DNA of 52,885 nucleotides from Thiotrichaceae bacterium (GTDB taxonomy: Bacteria; Pseudomonadota; Gammaproteobacteria; Thiotrichales; Thiotrichaceae): the NCBI GenBank assembly GCA_023144895.1, contig JAGLEV010000061.1, positions 1 to 52,885 of the forward strand, in the 5' to 3' direction. Under the pieces are notes generated by a model. That model was not told the origin of the DNA. It made no database searches and saw only the letters and a program-made list of their open reading frames with translations. Position numbers and translations under genes: made by a program. Below are positions 33,451-41,735 of the stretch, one piece after another (positions within the stretch are counted from its first letter, which is position 1; each line of letters begins with the position of its first letter).

Positions 33451-35901
33451 TTAATGCTTACGAACTGTACTTTTAGGCTTAGGTTTTGATTTCTCTGTTC
33501 CAGATAATGCTCCAACATTGCTGACGACTGGTGCATCTTCCTCTTCTAAAGGCTGAGGAGAGGCTTCTAAAGCCAGCTCCAACACCTCATCAATCCATTG
33601 TACAGGTTTAATTGTTAAGCCTTTCTTCACATTGTCAGGCACTTCAATTAAATCTTTCTCATTACCTTTTGGAATAAGCACTGTATCAATTCCACCACGA
33701 TGAGCAGCTAATAGCTTTTCTTTAAGACCACCAATAGGTAGTACTTCACCCCGTAGAGTAATCTCACCTGTCATCGCAACATTCGCTAGTACAGGAATAT
33801 TCGCCATCGCTGAAACAATGGCTGTCACCATAACCACACCAGCACTTGGACCATCTTTCGGTGTTGCACCTTTAGGTACATGAATATGAATATTATGTTT
33901 TTTCATGAAGGCACGAGAGATACCTAAGTGACTGGCGCGACTTTTAACCACTGTTTCAGAGGCATGAATAGATTCCTTCATGACCTCACCCAAACTACCC
34001 GTTGTACGCATAGAGCCATTACCTGGTACAACAACACTTTCAATCGTTAAAAGCTCACCACCAACGGATGTCCATGCCAGCCCTGTCACCTGACCGACTT
34101 GATTTTTCTTATCGGCTTTGCCGTAATCAAAGTGCTGTACACCAAGATACTTATCAATATTTCTTAAAGAAACACTCGTTTTTTTCGTTTTACTGAGCAA
34201 GTGCTCCTTAATCACTTTGCGACAAACCTTAGAAATTTCTCTATCTAAATTTCTAACCCCTGCTTCTCGAGTATAATGACGAATAATAGCCAATACCGCA
34301 CCGTCACTAATGGATAATTCACCTTTTTTCACTCCATTGTTTTTCAACTGCTTGGGAAGCAAATAATTTTTAGCAATATTCAGTTTTTCATCTTCGGTAT
34401 AACCAGAAATTCTAATCACTTCCATTCGATCCAACAAAGGTCTTGGAATATTATAACTATTCGCTGTTGCCACAAACATCACATCAGAAAGATCAAAATC
34501 CACCTCTAGGTAATGATCAGAAAAACAATGATTTTGCTCTGGATCTAATACTTCCAACATGGCAGAAGAAGGGTCACCACGAAAATCCGTCGACATTTTA
34601 TCGATTTCATCTAAGAGAAATAATGGGTTTTTTACTTTAACTCGCGATAGATTCTGAACAATTTTACCTGGCAATGCACCAATATAAGTACGTCGATGAC
34701 CACGAATCTCCGCCTCATCACGCACACCACCCAAAGCCATGCGAGTATATTTACGTCCTGTGGCTTTCGCAATAGACTGACCTAATGAGGTTTTACCCAC
34801 ACCCGGTGGACCGACAAGACACATAATAGGACCTTTAAGTACTTTAACACGTTGCTGTACTGCTAAATATTCCAATATGCGTTCTTTAATCTCTTTCAAG
34901 CCATAATGATCTTCATTTAATGCTTTACTGGCTTTCGACAGATCATGAGATATCCGTGTTTTCTTTTTCCATGGAACTTTCACTAACCAATCAATATAAT
35001 TTCTAGCAACCGCTGCCTCAGCCGACATGGGTGACATCATTTTTAGCTTCTTTAGCTCAGCCTCTGCCTTATCTTTTGCCTCTTTAGGCATATTAGCTTT
35101 TTTGATTCTAACTTTAAACTCATCGACTTCACTCGTAGGAGCTTCATCATCAATATCGCCCAGCTCTTTTTGAATCGCCTTCATTTGCTCATTCAAATAA
35201 TATTCGCGCTGACTTTTTTCCATCTGATTTTTAACATGACCACGAATACGACGCTCAACTTTCAAGATATCGATTTCACTTTCAATCAATTCAATCAAAT
35301 GCACAAGACGATTTTCAAGCCCAGGAATTTCAAGAACAATTTGCTTATCAGTCACTTTTAACGAGAGGTGGGCTGCTATCGTGTCAACTAAACGAGCAGG
35401 ATCACCAATAGTTGCTAAAGAATTAAGGATTTCAGGTGGTGTTTTTTTATTAAGTTTTACATATTTTTCAAATAAAGCGATTAAAGTTCGTTCATAAACT
35501 TCAATTTTACGTGTATCTTCAACTACAGGCTCTTCTTCTAAAGGAAGCGTGTCAGCAACATAGTAATCTTGTTGATCTTTTAAGCTAACTAACTCAACAC
35601 GCTCAACACCTTCAACTAAAACTTTTAATGTGCCATCGGGAAGTTTTAATAACTGTAAAATAGTTGCAATCGTACCAACAGCATAAAGGTCATCCAAATT
35701 GGGATCATCCATATCCGCATTTTTTTGAGTGACAAGTAAAACCTGTTTACTTGTATCCATAGCAACATTAAGTGCATTAATCGATTTTATTCTACCAACA
35801 AAGAGCGGAATCACCATATCAGGGTAAACCACCACATCACGTAGCGTTAAAACGGGAATATCAATCAGTTGAAGCGGTGTTGAATCGACATAATCTGTCA
35901 T
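33451..35901 (-). CDS. lon: ATP-dependent protease La (Lon)
   Basis: Lon is a cytoplasmic AAA+ serine protease that removes damaged and regulatory proteins. The 816-residue protein has the N-terminal LON domain (I-P-V-L-T-L-R-D-V-V-V-Y-P), a coiled segment, the AAA+ module with Walker A G-P-P-G-V-G-K-T near residue 363 and F-L-L-D-E-I-D-K-M-S Walker B, and the protease domain with the catalytic serine in D-G-P-S-A-G (near residue 683) and lysine in G-G-L-K-E-K (near 725). The C-terminal 40 residues, rich in K and P (K-S-K-P-K-P-K-S), extend past the usual end. It follows clpX by 153 bases on the same strand; hupB comes next, the standard clpX-lon-hupB order. Confidence 0.97.
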   Translation of the reverse strand: MTDYVDSTPLQLIDIPVLTLRDVVVYPDMVIPLFVGRIKSINALNVAMDTSKQVLLVTQKNADMDDPNLDDLYAVGTIATILQLLKLPDGTLKVLVEGVERVELVSLKDQQDYYVADTLPLEEEPVVEDTRKIEVYERTLIALFEKYVKLNKKTPPEILNSLATIGDPARLVDTIAAHLSLKVTDKQIVLEIPGLENRLVHLIELIESEIDILKVERRIRGHVKNQMEKSQREYYLNEQMKAIQKELGDIDDEAPTSEVDEFKVRIKKANMPKEAKDKAEAELKKLKMMSPMSAEAAVARNYIDWLVKVPWKKKTRISHDLSKASKALNEDHYGLKEIKERILEYLAVQQRVKVLKGPIMCLVGPPGVGKTSLGQSIAKATGRKYTRMALGGVRDEAEIRGHRRTYIGALPGKIVQNLSRVKVKNPLFLLDEIDKMSTDFRGDPSSAMLEVLDPEQNHCFSDHYLEVDFDLSDVMFVATANSYNIPRPLLDRMEVIRISGYTEDEKLNIAKNYLLPKQLKNNGVKKGELSISDGAVLAIIRHYTREAGVRNLDREISKVCRKVIKEHLLSKTKKTSVSLRNIDKYLGVQHFDYGKADKKNQVGQVTGLAWTSVGGELLTIESVVVPGNGSMRTTGSLGEVMKESIHASETVVKSRASHLGISRAFMKKHNIHIHVPKGATPKDGPSAGVVMVTAIVSAMANIPVLANVAMTGEITLRGEVLPIGGLKEKLLAAHRGGIDTVLIPKGNEKDLIEVPDNVKKGLTIKPVQWIDEVLELALEASPQPLEEEDAPVVSNVGALSGTEKSKPKPKSTVRKH

Positions 35902-36054
35902 TAAATATAAACCTCGACGTTATTACAATCACTAGATAAATTAAACGTTGCAAGACAGACCTAAAAGTCTGATCTACAAACTAAGCAAGCAGGAGCATAT
36001 TAGTAGAGTCAGCTCAGATAAAGGACTCAGTACTATGCACCTTAGCTTACCTAT

Positions 36055-37329
36055 TTATATTGCTATTTGAGTTTCTACCTTCTTATCTTCATAGACAAGA
36101 TAAGGTTGCGCCTCTCCATTGACAACCGCTGCATCAATAACAACTTTAGTCACACCGTCCTGTGAAGGAAGGTCATACATTGTATCAAGCAACAACTCTT
36201 CCAATATAGTACGCAAGCCACGAGCACCTGTTTTACGCTTCATTGCCTTTTTTGCAATAGCGGCAAGTGCATCATCACGTAGTACTAATTCAGCACCTTC
36301 TAATTCAATCAACTTAGCATATTGCTTACTTAATGCATTTTTAGGCAAAGTTAAAATCTTAATTAACGCATCTTCATCAAGCTCTTCCAAAGTTGCAATC
36401 ATGGGTAAACGCCCCACAAACTCAGGAATCAAGCCATAACGCACAAGATCATCAGACTCAATACCTTTAATCACTTCACCAAAAGCTTTAGCATCATCCA
36501 CTTCTTTCACATCAGCACCAAAGCCAATGCCACTCTTTTCGGTTCTATTTTGAATCACTTTATCCAAACCAGCAAAAGCACCACCACAGATAAATAAAAT
36601 ATTCTTAGTATTAACCTGTAGGAATTCTTGTTGCGGATGCTTTCTACCGCCTTGAGGTGGGACAGAAGCCATTGTGCCTTCAATCAGCTTCAATAATGCT
36701 TGTTGCACACCCTCACCTGAAACATCACGAGTAATGGATGGGTTTTCGGCTTTACGAGAAATCTTGTCGATCTCATCAATATAAACAATACCTGTTTCTG
36801 CCTTCTCAACATCGTAATCACAACGTTGAAGTAACTTTTGAATAATATTCTCAACATCTTCACCAACATAACCCGCTTCAGTTAAGGTCGTAGCATCCGC
36901 AATAGTGAAAGGTACATTCAGTGTTCTGGCTAAGGTCTCAGCGAGTAAAGTTTTACCGCTTCCTGTTGGGCCAATCAATAAGATATTACTCTTTGCCAGT
37001 TCAACATCATCCTTACTATCATTATTCTGCATTCGCTTATAATGATTATAAACGGCAACGGCTAGTACTTTTTTTGCTTTTGGCTGACCAATAACATAGT
37101 CATCAAGTAAACTTTTAATTTCTGTTGGTATCGGTAATGGAGCGTTATCAGCAATAGCAGAAACTGCTATTTCCTCACGAATAATATCGTTACACAAGTC
37201 AACACACTCATTACAAACAAAGACCGATGGCCCAGCGATTAACTTACGTACTTCATGCTGGCTTTTGCCACAAAATGAACAATATAACAACTTACCTTCA
37301 TCTTGCTCACCATTACCGTCTTTACTCAT
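36055..37329 (-). CDS. clpX: ATP-dependent Clp protease ATP-binding subunit ClpX
   Basis: ClpX is the AAA+ unfoldase that feeds ssrA-tagged and other substrates to ClpP. The 424-residue protein has the N-terminal zinc-binding domain (C17-S-F-C20 and C39-N-E-C42), Walker A G-P-T-G-S-G-K-T near residue 120, the G-Y-V-G-E-D-V-E pore loop, Walker [11 protein letters not shown], the I-G-F-G loop that docks onto ClpP, and the sensor 2 G-A-R-G-L-R. All functional parts are intact. In most gammaproteobacteria clpP lies directly upstream; here the upstream 370 bases are empty and then come pilin genes, so clpP must be elsewhere. Confidence 0.97.
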   Translation of the reverse strand: MSKDGNGEQDEGKLLYCSFCGKSQHEVRKLIAGPSVFVCNECVDLCNDIIREEIAVSAIADNAPLPIPTEIKSLLDDYVIGQPKAKKVLAVAVYNHYKRMQNNDSKDDVELAKSNILLIGPTGSGKTLLAETLARTLNVPFTIADATTLTEAGYVGEDVENIIQKLLQRCDYDVEKAETGIVYIDEIDKISRKAENPSITRDVSGEGVQQALLKLIEGTMASVPPQGGRKHPQQEFLQVNTKNILFICGGAFAGLDKVIQNRTEKSGIGFGADVKEVDDAKAFGEVIKGIESDDLVRYGLIPEFVGRLPMIATLEELDEDALIKILTLPKNALSKQYAKLIELEGAELVLRDDALAAIAKKAMKRKTGARGLRTILEELLLDTMYDLPSQDGVTKVVIDAAVVNGEAQPYLVYEDKKVETQIAI

Positions 37330-37699
37330 TTAAACCTCTAGGTTGCTTTAAGAAACTCTGCTGTTGCTTCTTGGGAAAATTATTTATTCAATGAAGTTAA
37401 TTAACCTCATGATAGGGTCATAAAATCGTTTTTAAAGGAATTCACTATATAAGATCTATTATTGTAATAACTACACCCATAGTAAATACGACCATGACTA
37501 AAAATTATTATACCCTGAGTAGTCAATATATCAAAATAATAAATAAGCCCGTAACAAACGACCCTCACCTTACTTGAAATCCCTCTTCCATTGTGACAAT
37601 TTAACTTAAATATCAATAACAAACAAAATATTATCAAGACTCACTATGAGCTTACTTTTAATACTCTTTTTAATCAATATTATGAGGTCATCCTATTAA
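37330..37699. other. 370-bp gap between the pilin operon and clpX
   Basis: No gene is supported; a minus-strand frame of 76 codons inside it (37407-37637) lacks a ribosome-binding site and reads like random AT-rich sequence. The clpX promoter should lie in the part nearest 37330. There is no trace of clpP or of the tig gene that often precedes it. Confidence 0.5.
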
Positions 37700-38203
37700 C
37701 TAACGACGATAAAAGCTTTGCAAAATAACAAAAGAACCATTCAATATATCACTAGAACGAGCTGTCACTCGAAAATAGCGACTATTTAGTAAGCTTGCTT
37801 GACTTAGACCACTGTTTTGATCAGTAAAACCTGATATTTTCTCTATCATATAACGCACAGGGATTGGTTTATCACCATTAGAACCATCCGCAGGCAAATG
37901 AATAAGCCTATTGTTCATCCACATTACGGGGTTGTGATAGTCTCGATTAGCATCATAAGAATACAATCCATCCTCCCCCGTAAAATCAGCGTGTAATAGG
38001 TCAATCGGCATGTGTTCGACAAACTGCTCTGCCTGTAGTAATGCAACTTCTGCTTGCTGATGCATTATTTCACTTTGGTATAAATTACTTGCCATTTTTT
38101 GCTGTAATAAAACCTGTTGAGCGACTGAAACCACCATTATTGATAGAACTAGCAAGAGAATAAGTACGGTTATTAACACTGAGCCTTTATTTTTAAGCAT
38201 CAC
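37700..38203 (-). CDS. pilX: minor pilin-associated protein PilX
   Basis: PilX-type proteins join the priming complex of type IV pili in the inner membrane. The 167-residue protein has a short basic start, G7-S-V-L-I-T-V-L-I-L-L-L-V-L-S-I-M-V-V, and a polar rest with the N-terminal helix continuing as V-A-Q-Q-V-L-L-Q-Q-K-M-A-S-N-L-Y-Q-S-E, a typical PilX pattern. Cleavage would occur after G7, at a PilX-like site without the usual F at +1. It is the last gene of the fimT-pilV-pilW-pilX operon and overlaps pilW by four bases (ATGA). No pilY1 or pilE follows; the operon ends here. Confidence 0.8.
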   Translation of the reverse strand: MMLKNKGSVLITVLILLLVLSIMVVSVAQQVLLQQKMASNLYQSEIMHQQAEVALLQAEQFVEHMPIDLLHADFTGEDGLYSYDANRDYHNPVMWMNNRLIHLPADGSNGDKPIPVRYMIEKISGFTDQNSGLSQASLLNSRYFRVTARSSDILNGSFVILQSFYRR

Positions 38204-39294
38204 TCACCACGATTTCGGAGCTTGATCGTTGTGCTATAGACTCGACGTAGATAACGGTCATCTTTAGGCTGTAATAAAACCGCACCATTAAAATATACTC
38301 GCTGGCGCCCCACGGTTAGATTATTAGCCAATGAACGTAATAATAAACTCACTCTAATACTGACCACTTGATGCCAATCAATGACCTGATCAGCAGAAAC
38401 ATAATAATTAGCCGTACCATCTTGGTCATTATCTTCACCATATAAAAACTGTAAATTTTCCACACCTTCAATAATTTCCTGCTTATTACCTAGGCTAAGC
38501 CCCTTGCCTAAATAGCGTACATAGAGAGAGGGCAAATGATCATTGGCTTGTCGATACTTTGAAGCCCGCTGGCTAACAAAAAAGATAGCATGTTCCAAAA
38601 TACCCACTTCAGTACTAGCAAGGTTCAATAAAGATAAATCAAAGGCTTGGTTTCCTGGTGACAAACAATTTCTGGCACGTAATGAAAGATAATTGCCACC
38701 ACAATCACCACGCTGATTACTCTGGCAATCACACACTTGTGCAAAGACTTGTTGCCGACAATCATTGAGCACAACAATATCATTCAGGTCTAAGGACAAA
38801 TTCATATCGGTATAATACAATTTATCATTCTGGATATTTTCAGCCGTAGTATACTGTTTTACATACCAAACCTTGAGCACATCTGTTTGTTTTCTTAGTT
38901 TAGTACCTGCGGGTTTATTACTAACGGAGGTACTTCTCCAGTGACTTGTCTCAATGGATTTTAAATATCGGTTATTTGCCACTTCTACACGGCGAGCATA
39001 AGCGGTTCCTTGCGCTTCCCAGCCTTCAATCCACTGCCAAGGCTTAAATAGCACTGTATTCATAATGGATTTTGCAGGCAATGACTGACCTGATTGACAA
39101 CCAAAGTTACCTGCTTGCTGAATGGTGTTGGTCATAATAGAAAATGCTAGCCGTGCATTTTCCTGCATTCTTGATTCAGCATGTAATAAACGATTGCTTT
39201 GACCCACTGAATAGAAAAAATGATAAAGCCCAGTGAGAATAAGTATCCCGATCAACAAGGCAATCATCACCTCAACTAAAGTAAAGCCTTTCAA
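38200..39294 (-). CDS. pilW: minor pilin PilW
   Basis: PilW is a large minor pilin of the type IV pilus initiation complex. The 364-residue protein begins M-K-G-F-T-L-V-E-V-M-I-A-L-L, a class III prepilin leader cut by PilD after the glycine, with the E5 residue needed for assembly. The helix continues to about residue 40 (A-R-L-A-F-S-I-M-T-N-T-I-Q-Q-A-G-N-F-G-C), and the globular part contains several cysteines (C-R-Q-Q-V-F-A-Q-V-C-D-C and C-G-G-N) that may form disulfides. Size and sequence match PilW-type proteins. It overlaps pilV and pilX by ATGA at both ends. Confidence 0.85.
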   Translation of the reverse strand: MKGFTLVEVMIALLIGILILTGLYHFFYSVGQSNRLLHAESRMQENARLAFSIMTNTIQQAGNFGCQSGQSLPAKSIMNTVLFKPWQWIEGWEAQGTAYARRVEVANNRYLKSIETSHWRSTSVSNKPAGTKLRKQTDVLKVWYVKQYTTAENIQNDKLYYTDMNLSLDLNDIVVLNDCRQQVFAQVCDCQSNQRGDCGGNYLSLRARNCLSPGNQAFDLSLLNLASTEVGILEHAIFFVSQRASKYRQANDHLPSLYVRYLGKGLSLGNKQEIIEGVENLQFLYGEDNDQDGTANYYVSADQVIDWHQVVSIRVSLLLRSLANNLTVGRQRVYFNGAVLLQPKDDRYLRRVYSTTIKLRNRGE

Positions 39295-39794
39295 AACTGA
39301 GCCGTTATCACTAAGCGTTGACGTTGATTACCCTCTAGCTGCCACCAAAGCTTAATAGCATAAGTATCACCTGAATTATCACAGTGATAATTCAGAGGGT
39401 TACCATCATTAGGACTAGCATCAAGACAAACCACAGCAATAGCTTGAGGTAAACGACGAGTCAAAGCATAAGTGTAAACACCAGACCACTCAAATAGATC
39501 ATTTTCAGCCATTGCTTGATATTCACAGCCTAGCCACTGATGACAAGACCGATGTCGCACAGCTTCACCTTGATTATAATCTCCCGCCTCAACCCCTCGT
39601 AGATTAGCACGCATTCGCTCCACCATATCATGAGCAATAATCGTTGCTTGGGTATGTAAGTAAGCACTACGATTAGACTGTTGCAAACGTAAATACAAAC
39701 CAGAAATACTCAATAAACCAAAGGAGACAATCAACATAGCCACAAGCCCCTCAATCAAAGTAAAACCTCGATAGTGATGATTAAGTGGTTTCAT
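39291..39794 (-). CDS. pilV: minor pilin PilV
   Basis: I start at ATG 39794, which overlaps the fimT stop in ATGA; an ATG four codons earlier (39806) is possible. The protein begins M-K-P-L-N-H-H-Y-R-G-F-T-L-I-E-G-L-V-A-M-L-I-V-S-F-G-L-L, a prepilin leader cut after glycine followed by the PilV-type 'E-x-L-V-A-x-L-I-x-x-F-G' helix. The rest (about 140 residues) has the N-L-R-G-V-E-A-G-D-Y sequence and a C-terminal sheet with W-W-Q-L-E-G. PilV is part of the minor pilin complex that primes type IV pili. The gene overlaps pilW by four bases. Confidence 0.85.
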   Translation of the reverse strand: MKPLNHHYRGFTLIEGLVAMLIVSFGLLSISGLYLRLQQSNRSAYLHTQATIIAHDMVERMRANLRGVEAGDYNQGEAVRHRSCHQWLGCEYQAMAENDLFEWSGVYTYALTRRLPQAIAVVCLDASPNDGNPLNYHCDNSGDTYAIKLWWQLEGNQRQRLVITAQF

Positions 39795-40309
39795 TTTATG
39801 ACACAACGTTGTTTTTTATGAGTATCACTTGAACGTATTCGTCCATTAAATCCAATGATAATACTTCGACCCAGCATGGCGTTATTTTGACGACAAAGTG
39901 TAAAAGTTCCTGCATAGCCATAAGCAAAACCTAGCTTGCCATAACGAATATAGGATTTATTAAAACGTATAAAAACATCCTTTTTACTATTGCTATGTAC
40001 CAGTACAAGATCCTCATTATGATTCACTTGTCGATCACCATTACTATCGTTATAAACTAACCAGCCATAACGCCATGTTTTACCCCCATCACATTTATTT
40101 GCATACGGTTTTTTATTGCACAAGGTGATCCTTTTACCTTTAGATATAGCAAGAGTACGAGTAAAATTTAAGGCAGAAAGTAGCTCACCTTGTACTGCTT
40201 TTATTTTATTCACATGTACAAGCTTAGCCAGATCAGGCAAACTAACCACTGTAATAATACTGAGAATAATGATCACGAAAAGTGATTCAATCAAAGTGAA
40301 GCCGCTTAT
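39791..40309 (-). CDS. fimT: FimT/GspH-type minor pilin, probable ATA start
   Basis: The frame encodes S-G-F-T-L-I-E-S-L-F-V-I-I-I-L-S-I-I-T-V-V, a prepilin signal that must be included. The first canonical start (TTG at 40294) would cut it inside the F-T-L motif. Upstream, the frame hits a TAG at 40321; between that and the motif only ATA at 40309 sits at the right distance (five bases) from a perfect AGGAGG. I therefore take ATA as start, giving 172 residues. The helix is followed by a GspH-type sheet with R-T-L-A-I-S-K-G-K-R-I-T-L-C (about residue 55) and a late G-F-N-G-R-I-R. It is the first gene of the minor pilin operon and is FimT-like. A lost base in the assembly is the alternative. 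Confidence 0.7.
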   Translation of the reverse strand: MSGFTLIESLFVIIILSIITVVSLPDLAKLVHVNKIKAVQGELLSALNFTRTLAISKGKRITLCNKKPYANKCDGGKTWRYGWLVYNDSNGDRQVNHNEDLVLVHSNSKKDVFIRFNKSYIRYGKLGFAYGYAGTFTLCRQNNAMLGRSIIIGFNGRIRSSDTHKKQRCVIK

Positions 40310-40461
40310 ATCAACCTCCTAAAAATTTTGAACATAAGTTGATGAGTAGGTAGTAAATTACTGTCAAACTGCGATCCATCAAAGTAGTAGCCGATAGGCG
40401 ATGATACTCTGGCTAAAAATTAATCTACCTTTTTATAAAGTTAACTAGGAAAAAATACAAG

Positions 40462-41586
40462 ATGTCTAAAATTTCAATCATTGGTGCTGGCTTTGCTGCA
40501 TTAACCGCAGCAAAGAAGTATCGAAAATTAGATCCAACAGCCGAAATCACCCTGATTGCACCTAAGGCTGAGTTTATTTATTTTCCTAGTTTAATTTGGA
40601 TTCCTTGTGGATTGCGTACAGGTGATGATTTACGTGTTGATCTCAATAATTTCATTAGCAAACAGAATCTAAAATTTCATGCAGGCACAGTAACAGGGCT
40701 TGAGGATGCAGGTCGCACGGTTATTACGGATAAGGGTAATGTTGAAAATGATGGCTTAATTATTGCCAGTGGTGGACGTTTTATTAAAAAGCTTCCCGGT
40801 ATTGAACATGCCTTAACCCTTTGTGAAGGTATTTCTGCCACTGAGAAAATAGCGGAACGTTTAAAAGCAATGAAGTCTGGCACTATTGCTGTTGGTTTTG
40901 GTGGTAATCCTAAAGAACCATCGGCTATGCGGGGTGGTCCAATGTTTGAGTTATTATTTGGACTGGATACTTTATTACGTCGACAAAACCGTCGTGAGGA
41001 TTTTGAAATTATCTTCTTCACGCCCGGTGCTGAACCCGGAAAACGCTTGGGTGAGCGTGCCGTCACAGGTATTCTTAAAGAGATGAAAAAACGTGATATT
41101 AAAACTCAACTGGGTCATAAGCTCAAAAGTTTTTCTAATAAAAGCATCACAACAGAAGGTGGTGAATTTGATGCTGATCTCATCTTATTTATGCCGGGAA
41201 TGACAGGACCACAGTGGCTTGATAATAGTGAATTACCTCGTTCTTCAGGTGGCTTAGTGACTGCGAATAAACAGGCTAAGATTGAAGGTTTTGATAACAC
41301 CTTTGTTGCAGGTGATACAGGAAGCTTTCCCGGTCCAAAGTGGATGCCAAAGCAAGCCCACATGGCGGATCTTCAAGCAGATGTTGCCGCGACTAACCTA
41401 CATGGTGAGATAAATAATGGTGCAACAGATGCTGTATTTAAAATAGAGCTTGTTTGTATTATTGATACTTTAGATAAAGGCATTTTAGTCTTTAGAAATA
41501 TGAAGCGTACGATTGTATTTCCTTGTAAATTATTACATTTTGCCAAGCGTTTATTTGAAAAGCTGTATTTGCGTAAGTATCGGTAA
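40462..41586 (+). CDS. sulfide:quinone oxidoreductase-like FAD flavoprotein
   Basis: The 374-residue protein has the FAD Rossmann motif I-G-A-G-F-A-A-L-T-A-A-K near residue 7, Y-F-P-S-L-I-W-I-P-C49-G, a second nucleotide-type region A-V-G-F-G-G-N-P-K-E-P-S-A-M-R-G-G-P-M-F-E-L, and F-V-A-G-D-T-G near 281-287 that holds the FAD phosphates. The R-G-G-P-M-F-E and A-G-D-T blocks and the K-Q-A-H-M at 297-301 are shared with sulfide:quinone oxidoreductases and flavocytochrome c sulfide dehydrogenases. Cysteines at 49, 121, 332 and 355 are present, but the central catalytic cysteine of type I SQR (in the A-M-R-G-G region) is absent. C-terminal residues 325-374 look amphipathic, suited to membrane contact. 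Activity on sulfide is likely but not certain; other disulfide reductases are possible. Confidence 0.75.
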   Translation: MSKISIIGAGFAALTAAKKYRKLDPTAEITLIAPKAEFIYFPSLIWIPCGLRTGDDLRVDLNNFISKQNLKFHAGTVTGLEDAGRTVITDKGNVENDGLIIASGGRFIKKLPGIEHALTLCEGISATEKIAERLKAMKSGTIAVGFGGNPKEPSAMRGGPMFELLFGLDTLLRRQNRREDFEIIFFTPGAEPGKRLGERAVTGILKEMKKRDIKTQLGHKLKSFSNKSITTEGGEFDADLILFMPGMTGPQWLDNSELPRSSGGLVTANKQAKIEGFDNTFVAGDTGSFPGPKWMPKQAHMADLQADVAATNLHGEINNGATDAVFKIELVCIIDTLDKGILVFRNMKRTIVFPCKLLHFAKRLFEKLYLRKYR

Positions 41587-41604
41587 TTATTGATAAGCTA
41601 TGAC

Positions 41605-41641
41605 GGTATATTATTCAGTCAGTACATTTGAATAATATACC
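41605..41641 (+). terminator. perfect 13-bp AT-rich hairpin after the SQR-like gene
   Basis: GGTATATTATTCA (41605-41617) and TGAATAATATACC (41629-41641) pair perfectly around an 11-base loop, 19 bases after the stop. CATTTTCTAAC follows. The AT-rich stem is weaker than usual, so terminator or a protein-binding palindrome are both possible. A separate 12-bp palindrome GATCGTACGATC lies at 41681-41692. Confidence 0.5.
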
Positions 41642-41735
41642 CATTTTCTAACTATTCTTGTTAGATTTCAGCGAGAGGCTGATCGTACGATCCTTATAAA
41701 AAACAAAGATAACAAGGCTTTATATCCTTGCAGAT

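Noticed and set aside
37407-37637. 76-codon minus-strand frame between pilX and clpX
   Set aside because: Composition (Y, I, F, C rich) matches translated random AT-rich sequence; no start signal.
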